Assembly: GCA_049840595.1 (NCBI GenBank)
Contig: JASGKO010000018.1
Location: 62,001-126,000 of the forward strand
Length of the DNA stretch: 64,000 nt
Origin: JASGKO01 sp049840595
GTDB lineage: Bacteria; Verrucomicrobiota; Verrucomicrobiia; Chthoniobacterales; Chthoniobacteraceae
Direction: 5' to 3'
The notes below the pieces were generated by a model. That model searched no databases. It saw nothing but the letters and a program-made list of their open reading frames with translations, and was not told where the DNA came from. Both the position numbers and the translations under genes were made by a program. Numbering within the stretch: the first letter of the stretch is position 1; the number at the start of each line of letters is the position of its first letter. Of this stretch, positions 23,568 through 31,379 are shown piece by piece.

Positions 23568-24521
23568 ATGGGGCGCATCCTCGTCATCCGTGGTGGAGCG
23601 ATCGGCGACTTCATTCTTACCCTTCCAGTCTTGCGTCTATTGCGGGAGAACTTCCCGGACGCTCATCTTGAGATTCTCGGCTACCGTCACATTGTGGCGC
23701 TGGCCGAGAATCGTTTTTACGCCCAGGCCACGCGCTCCATCGAGTACGGGCGGCTCTCTCCTTTCTTCATTCCCAATGCGGAACTGGATGCGGAGCTGGT
23801 CGAGTATTTCGCCGGGTTTCATCAGGTCATCAGTTACCTGTTCGATCCCGATCATTTTTTCGAAAACAACCTCCGGCGGGCGGGCGTGAAAAACCTCATC
23901 ACCGGCTCCCCGAAGATCGGGGATGCGTCCCATGCGACCTACCAGCTCGCGGCCCCACTGGAGTCAATGGCGCTGTTTCTCGACGACCCGGCGGCGCAGC
24001 TTTTTCCCAGTGCGCAGGATGTTGCGGGCGTGTCGCAGCAGTTCCAATTCTCGGGACGCCCGTTGATTGCGATTCATCCTGGCAGCGGTGGCGAGCGCAA
24101 GTGCTGGCCGGTCGAGTCGTGGAGCACGCTGGTTCGCCAGCTTCACGCGGCCCATCCGCAGGCGGAATTCATGGTAATCATTGGCGAGGCGGATGAAGCA
24201 CGATTTGCTGCGATGGCCGGGGCGATGGCGGGAGTGCGGCATCAGGTCCTGCGGCATCTTCCCCTGCCGTTGCTGGCCGCGGCCCTGTCGCAAGGTGCCC
24301 TCTTCATCGGCCACGATAGTGGCATTTCCCATATTGCCGCGGCGGTGGGCACGCCGTGTTTGTTGTTGTTCGGCCCCACCGATCCGGAGGTCTGGGCGCC
24401 GAAAAATTCCGCCGTCCGCGTGTTGTCCGCGCCGGATGGATTGTTGTTTCAATTGCCGCCGGAACAGGTTTTCGAAACTGCCCAGGCCATGCTTTCGAGC
24501 GGTTCGGGCGGGCAAATATGA
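23568..24521 (+). CDS. Glycosyltransferase family 9 (heptosyltransferase-like)
   Basis: A 317-residue protein of the ADP-heptose:LPS heptosyltransferase family: N-terminal ILVIRGGAIGDFILTLPVLRLL, the central substrate-binding IAIHPGSGGERKCWPVESW, and C-terminal FIGHDSGISHIAAAVGTPCLLLFGPTDPEVWAP. These motifs define the two Rossmann domains of GT9/GT-B enzymes. It transfers heptose or a related sugar to lipid A core in the cytoplasm, indicating a diderm with LPS-like glycolipid. Confidence 0.9.
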   Translation: MGRILVIRGGAIGDFILTLPVLRLLRENFPDAHLEILGYRHIVALAENRFYAQATRSIEYGRLSPFFIPNAELDAELVEYFAGFHQVISYLFDPDHFFENNLRRAGVKNLITGSPKIGDASHATYQLAAPLESMALFLDDPAAQLFPSAQDVAGVSQQFQFSGRPLIAIHPGSGGERKCWPVESWSTLVRQLHAAHPQAEFMVIIGEADEARFAAMAGAMAGVRHQVLRHLPLPLLAAALSQGALFIGHDSGISHIAAAVGTPCLLLFGPTDPEVWAPKNSAVRVLSAPDGLLFQLPPEQVFETAQAMLSSGSGGQI

Positions 24522-24587
24522 CATTTTTATGTCTTTTGTTTGCGTGTGGGGGGCTCCTCTGTTTACTGGTGAAATCCCAACGTCCCC

Positions 24588-25184
24588 ATGAAATATCAAA
24601 CTTACCTCATTTTTGGCGCGCCCGGTAGCGGCAAGGGCACCCAAGGCCATACCCTCGGCACGATCCCCCGTTTTTTCCATTGTGCGTGCGGTGACGTCTT
24701 TCGCTCCATCGACACCCGGACCGAGATCGGCAAAGCCTTCCTCGAGTACTCCAGCAAGGGCCAGCTCGTGCCCGACGAGATCACCGTGCGCCTCTGGCAG
24801 GCCCGGATCAAGGACGCAGTGGGCATGCACATCTTCAAGCCCGATATCGATTGCCTGATTCTCGATGGCATCCCGCGCAACGTCGGGCAGGCCCAGCTGA
24901 TGGATGAAATGATCGAGGTCCGCCAGGTTTTTCATCTCACCTGCCCGGATCGCAGCAAGCTGGTCGAGCGGCTCAAGAAGCGCGCGCTCAAGGACAACCG
25001 GCTCGACGACGCGAACGAGGAAGTCATTCGTCGGCGGCTGGCCACCTATGAGGCGGAGACCAAGCCCGTCCTCAACTATTATCCGCCCGGGATCGTGAAG
25101 GATATCGATGCCACGCAGTTACCGATCCAGGTGTTTCAGGAGATTGTGAAGTACGTTTGTCAGGACCAGCATGCAGCAGTTTGA
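24588..25184 (+). CDS. adk: Adenylate kinase-like nucleoside monophosphate kinase, short LID
   Basis: A 198-residue P-loop kinase. Visible elements are GAPGSGKGT (Walker A), the NMP-binding segment ACGDVFRS and DGIPRNVGQAQLMD, and the C-terminal RRRLATYEAETKPVLNYY motif. The LID region between RLKKRA and EEVIRRR is short and lacks zinc-binding cysteines. Adenylate kinases interconvert AMP, ADP and ATP. The protein deviates from textbook Adk (GIPRN instead of GFPR), so a related NMP kinase activity is possible. The 3' end overlaps the next gene by 14 bp, which suggests translational coupling. Confidence 0.8.
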   Translation: MKYQTYLIFGAPGSGKGTQGHTLGTIPRFFHCACGDVFRSIDTRTEIGKAFLEYSSKGQLVPDEITVRLWQARIKDAVGMHIFKPDIDCLILDGIPRNVGQAQLMDEMIEVRQVFHLTCPDRSKLVERLKKRALKDNRLDDANEEVIRRRLATYEAETKPVLNYYPPGIVKDIDATQLPIQVFQEIVKYVCQDQHAAV

Positions 25185-25413
25185 TCATCTCCGCGCCAGC
25201 TCCCTCTATTGCCCGAAGTGCCAGGCCGCGATGCCGGTGCGCGAGCGGCTGCTGCTGGTGCTGCCCGACAAGGAGATTTTCGACTACCTGTGCACCGGCT
25301 GCGCCGAATCGCTCGGCCAGCGCGAGGTGACGGCTGGTGACCGGGCGCTGACGAATGCGCTCGCCGCCCGCCAACCCAGATCCAGGGCGGTTCGAAGTTT
25401 GCCCGGATTTTAG
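25171..25413 (+). CDS. Small zinc-ribbon-like protein
   Basis: An 80-residue product with two Cys pairs, YCPKC at residues about 13-17 and CTGC at about 42-45, a four-Cys arrangement suited to a single zinc. It overlaps the end of adk and stops just before fmt. No named family is recognised. The tight packing supports a real gene co-translated with adk. Confidence 0.55.
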   Translation: MQQFDHLRASSLYCPKCQAAMPVRERLLLVLPDKEIFDYLCTGCAESLGQREVTAGDRALTNALAARQPRSRAVRSLPGF

Positions 25414-25424
25414 TTTTTTTCATC

Positions 25425-26369
25425 ATGCGCGTTGTTTTCATGGGAACGGGCGACATCGGGCTGCCGGTGTTGCGAATGCTGCTCGACTCGGGCAAATACG
25501 AAGTGGCTGGCGTTGTGACGCAGCCGGACAAACCCGCGGGGAGAAAGCAGGAGCTGCTCGCCCCGCCGATCAAGGTCATGGCGGTGGAACGTGGCGTGCC
25601 GGTATTCCAGCCGGTGAAAATCCGCGAGCCGCAGGCGGTCGAGACGATTCGGGAATGGCAGCCGGAGGTGATCGTGGTCATGGCCTACGGGCAGATCCTG
25701 CCGAAGACGATTTTGGAAATGCCACCCCTGGCATGCCTCAACCTGCACGCCTCGCTGCTGCCCCGTCATCGCGGGGCCGCGCCGATTCAAGCCGCGATTG
25801 AAGCCGGCGATGCCGAGACCGGTGTAACGGTGATGCATATGGATGTGGGCCTGGATACCGGGGATGAACTGCTGCGGCACGTGATCAGGATTCGCCGTCG
25901 GGAAACGGGCGGATCGTTGCATGACCGCCTGGCGGAAATCGCGCCCGCCGCCTTGGCTGAGGCCTTGCAATATCTCGCCGAAGGCCGCGCCCCCCGCATT
26001 CCCCAGGATAATCCCCGGGCGACCCATGCGCCGAAGTTGACCCGTGAATCTGGCGAGATCGACTGGACGCAGAGCGCCTGCGTGATTGAGCGCCGCATCC
26101 GGGCCTTGAACCCATGGCCCTGTGCCTCCACCGTCATTCCTTCTCGTGATGGGGTGCGCCGGAATCTGAAAGTTTTTTCCGCGATCGTGCACCGCCGGGA
26201 ATCGGGCGCCCCGGGGCACGTGATTTCCTCCAGCCGCCACGGGTTGCTGGTCGCGGCGGGCGAGGGGAGTGTGTTGTTGCGGGAAGGCCAGGTGGAGGGT
26301 AAGAAGCGAATGAAGATCGGGGACATGCTTCTGGGCAACCCCATCGAACCGGGCGCGAAGCTCGGGTAG
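25425..26369 (+). CDS. fmt: Methionyl-tRNA formyltransferase
   Basis: A 314-residue enzyme that formylates initiator Met-tRNA using 10-formyl-THF. N-terminal RVVFMGTGDIGLPVLRMLL, the catalytic-loop motif NLHASLLPRHRGAAPIQAAI, the conserved TGVTVMHMDVGLDTGD and the C-terminal OB-like tRNA-binding domain (from about residue 205, with INPWP-like ALNPWP) are all present. Length is typical. It follows the adk/zinc-ribbon pair and precedes an aldehyde dehydrogenase on the same strand. Confidence 0.96.
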   Translation: MRVVFMGTGDIGLPVLRMLLDSGKYEVAGVVTQPDKPAGRKQELLAPPIKVMAVERGVPVFQPVKIREPQAVETIREWQPEVIVVMAYGQILPKTILEMPPLACLNLHASLLPRHRGAAPIQAAIEAGDAETGVTVMHMDVGLDTGDELLRHVIRIRRRETGGSLHDRLAEIAPAALAEALQYLAEGRAPRIPQDNPRATHAPKLTRESGEIDWTQSACVIERRIRALNPWPCASTVIPSRDGVRRNLKVFSAIVHRRESGAPGHVISSSRHGLLVAAGEGSVLLREGQVEGKKRMKIGDMLLGNPIEPGAKLG

Positions 26370-26379
26370 GCGTAATTCC

Positions 26380-27696
26380 GTGAATCCTAAACTAGAAAGT
26401 GCCATTGCCTCTGCCCTGGAGGCTTTTGAAAAGACGCGCCGCCAGGCTCCCACCGAGCGCGCCGCCGTGCTGGAGCGTGCCGCCAATCTGGTCGCCGAGC
26501 GCGAGGCGGAACTCGTGCAACTGGTCATCGAAGAGGCGAAGAAGCCGCACCAGCTCGCCGCCGCCGAGGTCGCGCGCTTGCGGATGACTTTCAAATTCTC
26601 CGCCGCCGAGGCCGTGCGCAATTCCACCGAACTCCTCGCCGTCGAGGCGAGCGAAGCCGGGAAAAACCACCGGGGCTGGACGCAGCGCGTTCCCGTGGGC
26701 CTCGTGCTGGGCGTCACCCCGTTCAATTTTCCGCTGAATCTCGTGGCGCATAAAATCGGGCCCGCCGTGGCTTCAGGCAATGTGATCATCATCAAGCCCT
26801 CGCCCCGCACCCCGCGGGCAGCGGAGGTGCTGGCTGCCATTTTATCCGAGGCTGGAGCCGTGCCCGGACAGGTGCAGGTGGTCAACTTTCCGCACGAGGA
26901 AGTGGGCGCCGTCTTGCCGGATGAGCGCATCAAGGTGCTTTCCTTCACCGGCAGCGCCGCCGTGGGCTGGCAGCTCAAGGCAAAGGCGGTCAAGCAACGG
27001 GTCACGCTGGAGCTTGGCGGCAACGCCGCCGCCGTCATCCACTCGAATGCCAGGTGGCGGGACCGGATTCCCCTGCTGGCCGAGGCCGCTTTCGGCTACG
27101 CCGGCCAATCGTGCATCAGCGTCCAGCGGCTCATCGTGCAGGCGGGCATTTACGAGGAATTTCGCGCCGCGTTTCTCGGCTATGTCCGGGAAAAGGTGCA
27201 GGTTGGCGACCCCGGCGATCCCGAGGTAACCGTGGGGCCGATGATCGATTCGGCGGCCAAAGATCGCGTGCTGGAGTGGGTCGCCGAGGCGCAACACGAC
27301 GGCGGCAAGTTGCTCACCGAGTTGCGTTCCGAGGGCGACACGCTCTGGCCGATTGTCATGGAAAACGTGCCCCCGACTGCCAAAGTGGTGGCCGAGGAGG
27401 TATTTGCCCCGCTGGTGGTCTTGTCCAAATATGACGATTTTTCCGAGGCCCTGCGGCAGGTAAATGCGTCCCGCTATGGACTGCAGGCGGGGGTGTTTAC
27501 CGAGGATATTGCGCTGGCGAAGCGGGCCTTCGAGCAAATCGAGGCCGGGGCGGTGTTGATCAATCAGGTCCCCACCTTCCGGGTGGAAAACATGCCCTAC
27601 GGAGGAATCAAAGACAGCGGCTTCGGTCGCGAAGGCATCCGCTACGCGATGGAAGACATGACGGAGCTCAAAACCCTGATTGTAAACGATGGCTAA
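26380..27696 (+). CDS. NAD(P)-dependent aldehyde dehydrogenase
   Basis: A 438-residue member of the ALDH superfamily starting with GTG. Visible are the cofactor site TPFNFPLNLVAHKIGPAVASGN and KPSPRTP, the general base Glu in TLELGGN, the catalytic Cys in GYAGQSCISVQR, and the C-terminal PYGGIKDSGFGREG. It is somewhat short at the N-terminus compared with the usual 470-500 residues. The substrate is not determinable; lactaldehyde/glycolaldehyde-type ALDHs share the GQSCIS motif. It begins 10 bp after fmt. Confidence 0.9.
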   Translation: MNPKLESAIASALEAFEKTRRQAPTERAAVLERAANLVAEREAELVQLVIEEAKKPHQLAAAEVARLRMTFKFSAAEAVRNSTELLAVEASEAGKNHRGWTQRVPVGLVLGVTPFNFPLNLVAHKIGPAVASGNVIIIKPSPRTPRAAEVLAAILSEAGAVPGQVQVVNFPHEEVGAVLPDERIKVLSFTGSAAVGWQLKAKAVKQRVTLELGGNAAAVIHSNARWRDRIPLLAEAAFGYAGQSCISVQRLIVQAGIYEEFRAAFLGYVREKVQVGDPGDPEVTVGPMIDSAAKDRVLEWVAEAQHDGGKLLTELRSEGDTLWPIVMENVPPTAKVVAEEVFAPLVVLSKYDDFSEALRQVNASRYGLQAGVFTEDIALAKRAFEQIEAGAVLINQVPTFRVENMPYGGIKDSGFGREGIRYAMEDMTELKTLIVNDG

Positions 27697-27835
27697 GGGC
27701 TGGAGGTCGATTTCGACAGGATTTTCAGGATGAATCAATGGTTTGGGATTTGGAATTACCGCCATCCTGTTCATCCCCTTCCTCCGGTCTAAAATAACTC
27801 ACTCCTTGGCCTGAAGGCTGCTTCTTACAGAAAGC
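27697..27835. repeat. Intergenic stretch with imperfect inverted repeat
   Basis: Contains ACAGGATTTTCAGGATGAATC and, about 40 bp on, CCATCCTGTTCATCC, an imperfect inverted repeat of the 'aggattcaggat' type that is dispersed in many environmental genomes. It sits between the aldehyde dehydrogenase and the next gene. Confidence 0.4.
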
Positions 27836-29020
27836 ATGAAGGCCAACATGCGTCCCAAGCAGTTTGTGATTCTCGCCGCTTCCATCGTCGTCGCGGTGGG
27901 TGGTTCCGCGATTGCGTTTCATCAATCTGCCGGGAGCAAGCCCGCGCCGGTGGCTACCGCCGTTCCGCCGCCCCGGTTGGAAATCAGCCAGGCGCATGTG
28001 GCGAACTCACCGGTCCCGCGTGCGACACTCATGGTGCCGGAGGATCTCCTCAACGCCATGAAGCAGGGCCAGTTACAGGTCACTTTTCATGGCAATGGCC
28101 GGGATCGTCTGACGATCGTCGCCACCAACCGCAGTTCGCAGCCCGCGCGCTTCAATGTTTCCGAGGGGCTGGCTTTCCAGTCCGGTCACAATGTCGTGAT
28201 CACCATCCACCCGCAGGATATCGTGGTCCCCGGTAACAGCGCGGTGGAGCAGCCCGTTTCCACGGTGGCTCTCCGCAGTTCCAATCTGCAGGCGGAGCTG
28301 GATTACGGATATGTGAATCTCGATCTCACCCCTTACAGCTCACTGATCGGCTATCTGGCCGATCATCCCGAAGTGACCGATGGCGCCGCGCAGACGGCCA
28401 TGCTGGCCCTGTCCGAGAACCTTCCGTTGCGGGCCTTTGCCCAGTTTGCCTGCAAAGGCAGCGATCTCGCCTCCCGCTTCGATACTTCCGCCTTCAAGGT
28501 GGATACGGTGGATATTATCAGCGCGCTTACGATGTTGAGAAATATCGGCGTATCGGATGAGAATCTTGCGCTCACCATCGATCCCCAGCTCCGCATTGAG
28601 GCCATGATCGACCCGCTCGCCCATGCCGATGCGATGCGCTACTACGACATCACGCCGCAGACGGAGTGGAATTACTGGAAAAATGAACTGACTCAGGGAG
28701 ACCCGAGCACCCGTCACTACGCGCTTTATGGCATCGCCCGGTTTTACCCCGATGTCGCCCTGCAAATGCTTCCTGCCTGGGCCCGCGAGACCAAAACCAG
28801 CCCAATTTTGCGTCTCGCGGCTGTCCAAGCCCTCGCCGAAACCCAGCGCGCCGAGGCGATCCCCGTCCTGCGCTCCCTCGCGTATGAACTGGGGGCTACC
28901 ACCGAGCTCGGCAAGACCGCGAATATTGCTGCGGAGTATCTCGATGGGCAGATTGATCACACGGCCACCGGATCAAAGATGATCGCGTTTCACAGCTCGG
29001 CCGCGGTGGAAGCTCGATAA
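27836..29020 (+). CDS. Exported or membrane-anchored protein of unknown function with HEAT-like C-terminus
   Basis: A 394-residue protein. An N-terminal hydrophobic helix (about residues 10-28) is followed by a Pro/Ala linker. A beta-rich middle part contains RATLMVPEDLLNAMKQGQLQVTF cut by the GNGRDRLTIVATNRSSQPARFNVSEG region, which resembles an Ig-like fold. The helical C-terminal half (about 250-375) has repeats such as HYALYGIARFYPDVALQMLP and ILRLAAVQALAETQRAEAIP, suggestive of HEAT repeats. A second ATG at 27848 is an alternative start. No function assigned. Confidence 0.65.
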   Translation: MKANMRPKQFVILAASIVVAVGGSAIAFHQSAGSKPAPVATAVPPPRLEISQAHVANSPVPRATLMVPEDLLNAMKQGQLQVTFHGNGRDRLTIVATNRSSQPARFNVSEGLAFQSGHNVVITIHPQDIVVPGNSAVEQPVSTVALRSSNLQAELDYGYVNLDLTPYSSLIGYLADHPEVTDGAAQTAMLALSENLPLRAFAQFACKGSDLASRFDTSAFKVDTVDIISALTMLRNIGVSDENLALTIDPQLRIEAMIDPLAHADAMRYYDITPQTEWNYWKNELTQGDPSTRHYALYGIARFYPDVALQMLPAWARETKTSPILRLAAVQALAETQRAEAIPVLRSLAYELGATTELGKTANIAAEYLDGQIDHTATGSKMIAFHSSAAVEAR

Positions 29021-29025
29021 AAGTA

Positions 29026-29206
29026 ACATTTAGGAATTAGCATTTAGGAAGGATTGGATCGGGCCTGCGGTGCGGTGGATTGAGCGCGGGGGTGCTTGGA
29101 TGCTTTTTCGGCGTGGAACCCTTTTTCGCGTTCCATGTTTTACGTCCCCTCCTTCTGGGGCCGAAGGCCATTTCCAAAACTTCCTAAATGTTAATTCCTA
29201 AATGAT
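29026..29206. repeat. Inverted-repeat element (family A, copy 1)
   Basis: The left end carries TAACATTTAGGAATTAGC and ATTTAGGAAGG; the right end carries the complement, CTTCCTAAATGTTAATTCC. The right part, GGCCATTTCCAAAACTTCC, is the reverse complement of sequence at 48190-48215 and 58600-58630. This is a small palindromic element between an exported-protein gene and secG. Confidence 0.65.
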
Positions 29207-29282
29207 ACTTTCCCAGGCCCGTTTTCCGGCCGGAAACTCCCCCTTTACAACCCCCCTCGTCTCACCCATATTGCCCGTCCTC

Positions 29283-29756
29283 ATGTTACAGATTTTGATC
29301 ACTTTGCTGACCGTGCTTTTCGTCTTGGATGCGCTCCTGCTCATCCTCCTCGTGCTCATGCAGCGCCCGAAAAGCGAAGGTCTCGGCGCGGCGTTTGGCG
29401 GTGGAATGACGGAAAATCTCTTTGGCGCGCAAACGACCAACGTGCTCGCCAAGGCGACCCGCTGGTTCGGCGGCATCTTCTTCCTGCTCACCCTTTTGCT
29501 CTCGATTCTCTACGCGCACAACGGTTCGCAGACCAGCGAGCTGAACAAGAAGCTTCTCAGCGCGCCCGTGCCCACCGCCAGCGCCACGGCTTCCCCGGCG
29601 AAGTCCGCCGCGCCAGTGGCCTCGGTGGCTCCGGCGGCACCTGCCGCCTCGGCCTCGCCTTCGGCTGCCGGTGCCTTTTCCCTTTCGACGGGCGTGAATC
29701 CCGCGACCACCCCGGCGGCGCCTTTCTCTTCGCCTGCGGCAACTCCCGCGAAATAA
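29283..29756 (+). CDS. secG: SecG preprotein translocase subunit with Ala/Pro/Ser-rich tail
   Basis: Start set at 29283 so that the first helix (LQILITLLTVLFVLDALLLILLVL) begins the protein. QRPKSEGLGAAFGGGMTENLFG is the signature of SecG, followed by the second helix (TRWFGGIFFLLTLLLSILYA). SecG assists SecYE in protein export. After about residue 85 comes a low-complexity Ala/Pro/Ser tail, common in this lineage and of unknown role. The codons upstream of 29283 encode nothing membrane-like. Confidence 0.9.
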   Translation: MLQILITLLTVLFVLDALLLILLVLMQRPKSEGLGAAFGGGMTENLFGAQTTNVLAKATRWFGGIFFLLTLLLSILYAHNGSQTSELNKKLLSAPVPTASATASPAKSAAPVASVAPAAPAASASPSAAGAFSLSTGVNPATTPAAPFSSPAATPAK

Positions 29757-29786
29757 CACTTTCGCCGTCGTGAGCCTTCGGCGAGG

Positions 29787-31379
29787 ATGTCGCCCGTGAT
29801 CCGGCTGCCGCTGCTCATTTCTGCATTATTTCTGGTCGCGCTTGGCGCTGGTTGTACTCGCTCGGAGCCCCGGGCTGATATCGTCGTGCTCAACGGCGCC
29901 GAGCCGGAGACTCTCGATCCCGCCATCATCACCGGCCAGTTGGAGGGCCGACTGGCCTACGCGCTTTTCGATGGGCTCCTGTCCTTCGATGTGAATGCCA
30001 GGCCGGTTCCAGCGGTGGCCGAACAGTGGGAGATTTCCGCCGACAAAAAGCACTACACCTTTCACCTGCGACACAATGCGCGCTGGAGCGATGGCTCGCC
30101 AGTGACGGCGCGGGATTTCGTCTATTCCTGGCAACGGGCGCTCGCTCCGGAAACCGCCTCCGAATACGCCTCGCAACTCTACTACCTGGAAAATGCCGAG
30201 GCCTTCAACCGGGGCGCGCTCAAGGATTTCTCCCAGGTCGGCGTCAAGGCGACCGATGATTACACGCTGGACGTGCAGCTGGAAAATCCGACCTCCTACT
30301 TCCTCGACCTCTGCGCCTTCACCACGCTCCTGCCGGTGCAAAAGGCGTGTATTGAAAAATGGGGCGACCAGTGGACGAAACCCGGGCATCTCGTGAGCAA
30401 CGGCGCGTTCACGCTGCAGGACTGGCGAATCAACGACCGGGTGCGCCTGGCTAAAAACCCGCATTACTGGAACGCCGCTGCCGTTTCCACTCGCACGCTC
30501 GATGCGCTGCCGATTTCCTCACCGACCACCGCCTTGAATTTCTTCTACGCCGGGCAGGCGGATGTGATCCTCGACAAGGGTCTGGTCCCGTCTTCGTTGA
30601 TCGATGCCTTGAAGACCAAGCCGTTCTACCACGCCGGGCCCTTTCTCGGGACGACCTTCCTGCGCTTCAACGTCACCCGCAAGCCGTTTAACGATCCGCG
30701 GGTGCGGCTGGCCTTCAGCCTCGCCATCGACAAGCGGCGCATCGTGGAGAAGGTCACTCGCGCGGGGCAGCCGGTCGCTTCCTCCCTCGTGCCCCCCGGC
30801 ACCGCCGGTTATCAGCCGCCGCCCGGGCTTCAACGCGATCCCGCGCGCGCCCGCCAGTTGCTGGCCGAGGCGGGCTATCCCGGCGGCAAGGGCTTCCCGC
30901 TCGTGCATTACCTTTATCGCGAGGGACCGGAGCCCGAGAACACCGCCATCGAAATCCAGAGCATGCTCAAGGAAGTGCTCGGCGTGCAGATCGCGCTCCA
31001 GCGTCAGGAATGGAAAGCCTACCTGCGCACCATGGGCAGTATTGACTACGACCTCTGCGCCTCGACCTGGGTCGGCGATTACAACGATCCCAATACCTTC
31101 CTCAATATGTTCCTCACCGGCGACGGCAACAACCGCACCGGGTGGGGGGACCCCCAATACGACCAATGGATCGCCGACGCCGCCCGCGAGGCCGATCCGC
31201 AAAAGCGCTTCGTCATCTTCCAAAAAGCCGAGCACAAGCTCATCAGCGAGGCCGCGCCGATCTGCCCGATTTACTTCTACGTCGGCATTCAATTCTATAA
31301 TCCCGAAAAAATCGGCGGTTTGCAGTCCAACCTGCTGGACGAACACCCGCTGAAATCATTGTATCTGGTGCAACACTAA
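29787..31379 (+). CDS. Oligopeptide ABC transporter solute-binding lipoprotein (OppA family)
   Basis: A 530-residue SBP family 5 protein. A lipobox (LGAGC, Cys about residue 23) predicts a lipid anchor. Conserved features include NGAEPETLDPAIITGQLE near the mature start, DGSPVTARDFVYSWQRAL, the central NDPRVRLAFSLAIDKRRIV, and YDLCASTWVGDYNDPNTFLNMF in the C-terminal lobe. OppA-like receptors bind short peptides in the periplasm and feed an ABC importer; none of the permease or ATPase genes is adjacent. Its TAA overlaps the ATG of the next gene (TAATG), suggesting coupling. Confidence 0.92.
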   Translation: MSPVIRLPLLISALFLVALGAGCTRSEPRADIVVLNGAEPETLDPAIITGQLEGRLAYALFDGLLSFDVNARPVPAVAEQWEISADKKHYTFHLRHNARWSDGSPVTARDFVYSWQRALAPETASEYASQLYYLENAEAFNRGALKDFSQVGVKATDDYTLDVQLENPTSYFLDLCAFTTLLPVQKACIEKWGDQWTKPGHLVSNGAFTLQDWRINDRVRLAKNPHYWNAAAVSTRTLDALPISSPTTALNFFYAGQADVILDKGLVPSSLIDALKTKPFYHAGPFLGTTFLRFNVTRKPFNDPRVRLAFSLAIDKRRIVEKVTRAGQPVASSLVPPGTAGYQPPPGLQRDPARARQLLAEAGYPGGKGFPLVHYLYREGPEPENTAIEIQSMLKEVLGVQIALQRQEWKAYLRTMGSIDYDLCASTWVGDYNDPNTFLNMFLTGDGNNRTGWGDPQYDQWIADAAREADPQKRFVIFQKAEHKLISEAAPICPIYFYVGIQFYNPEKIGGLQSNLLDEHPLKSLYLVQH

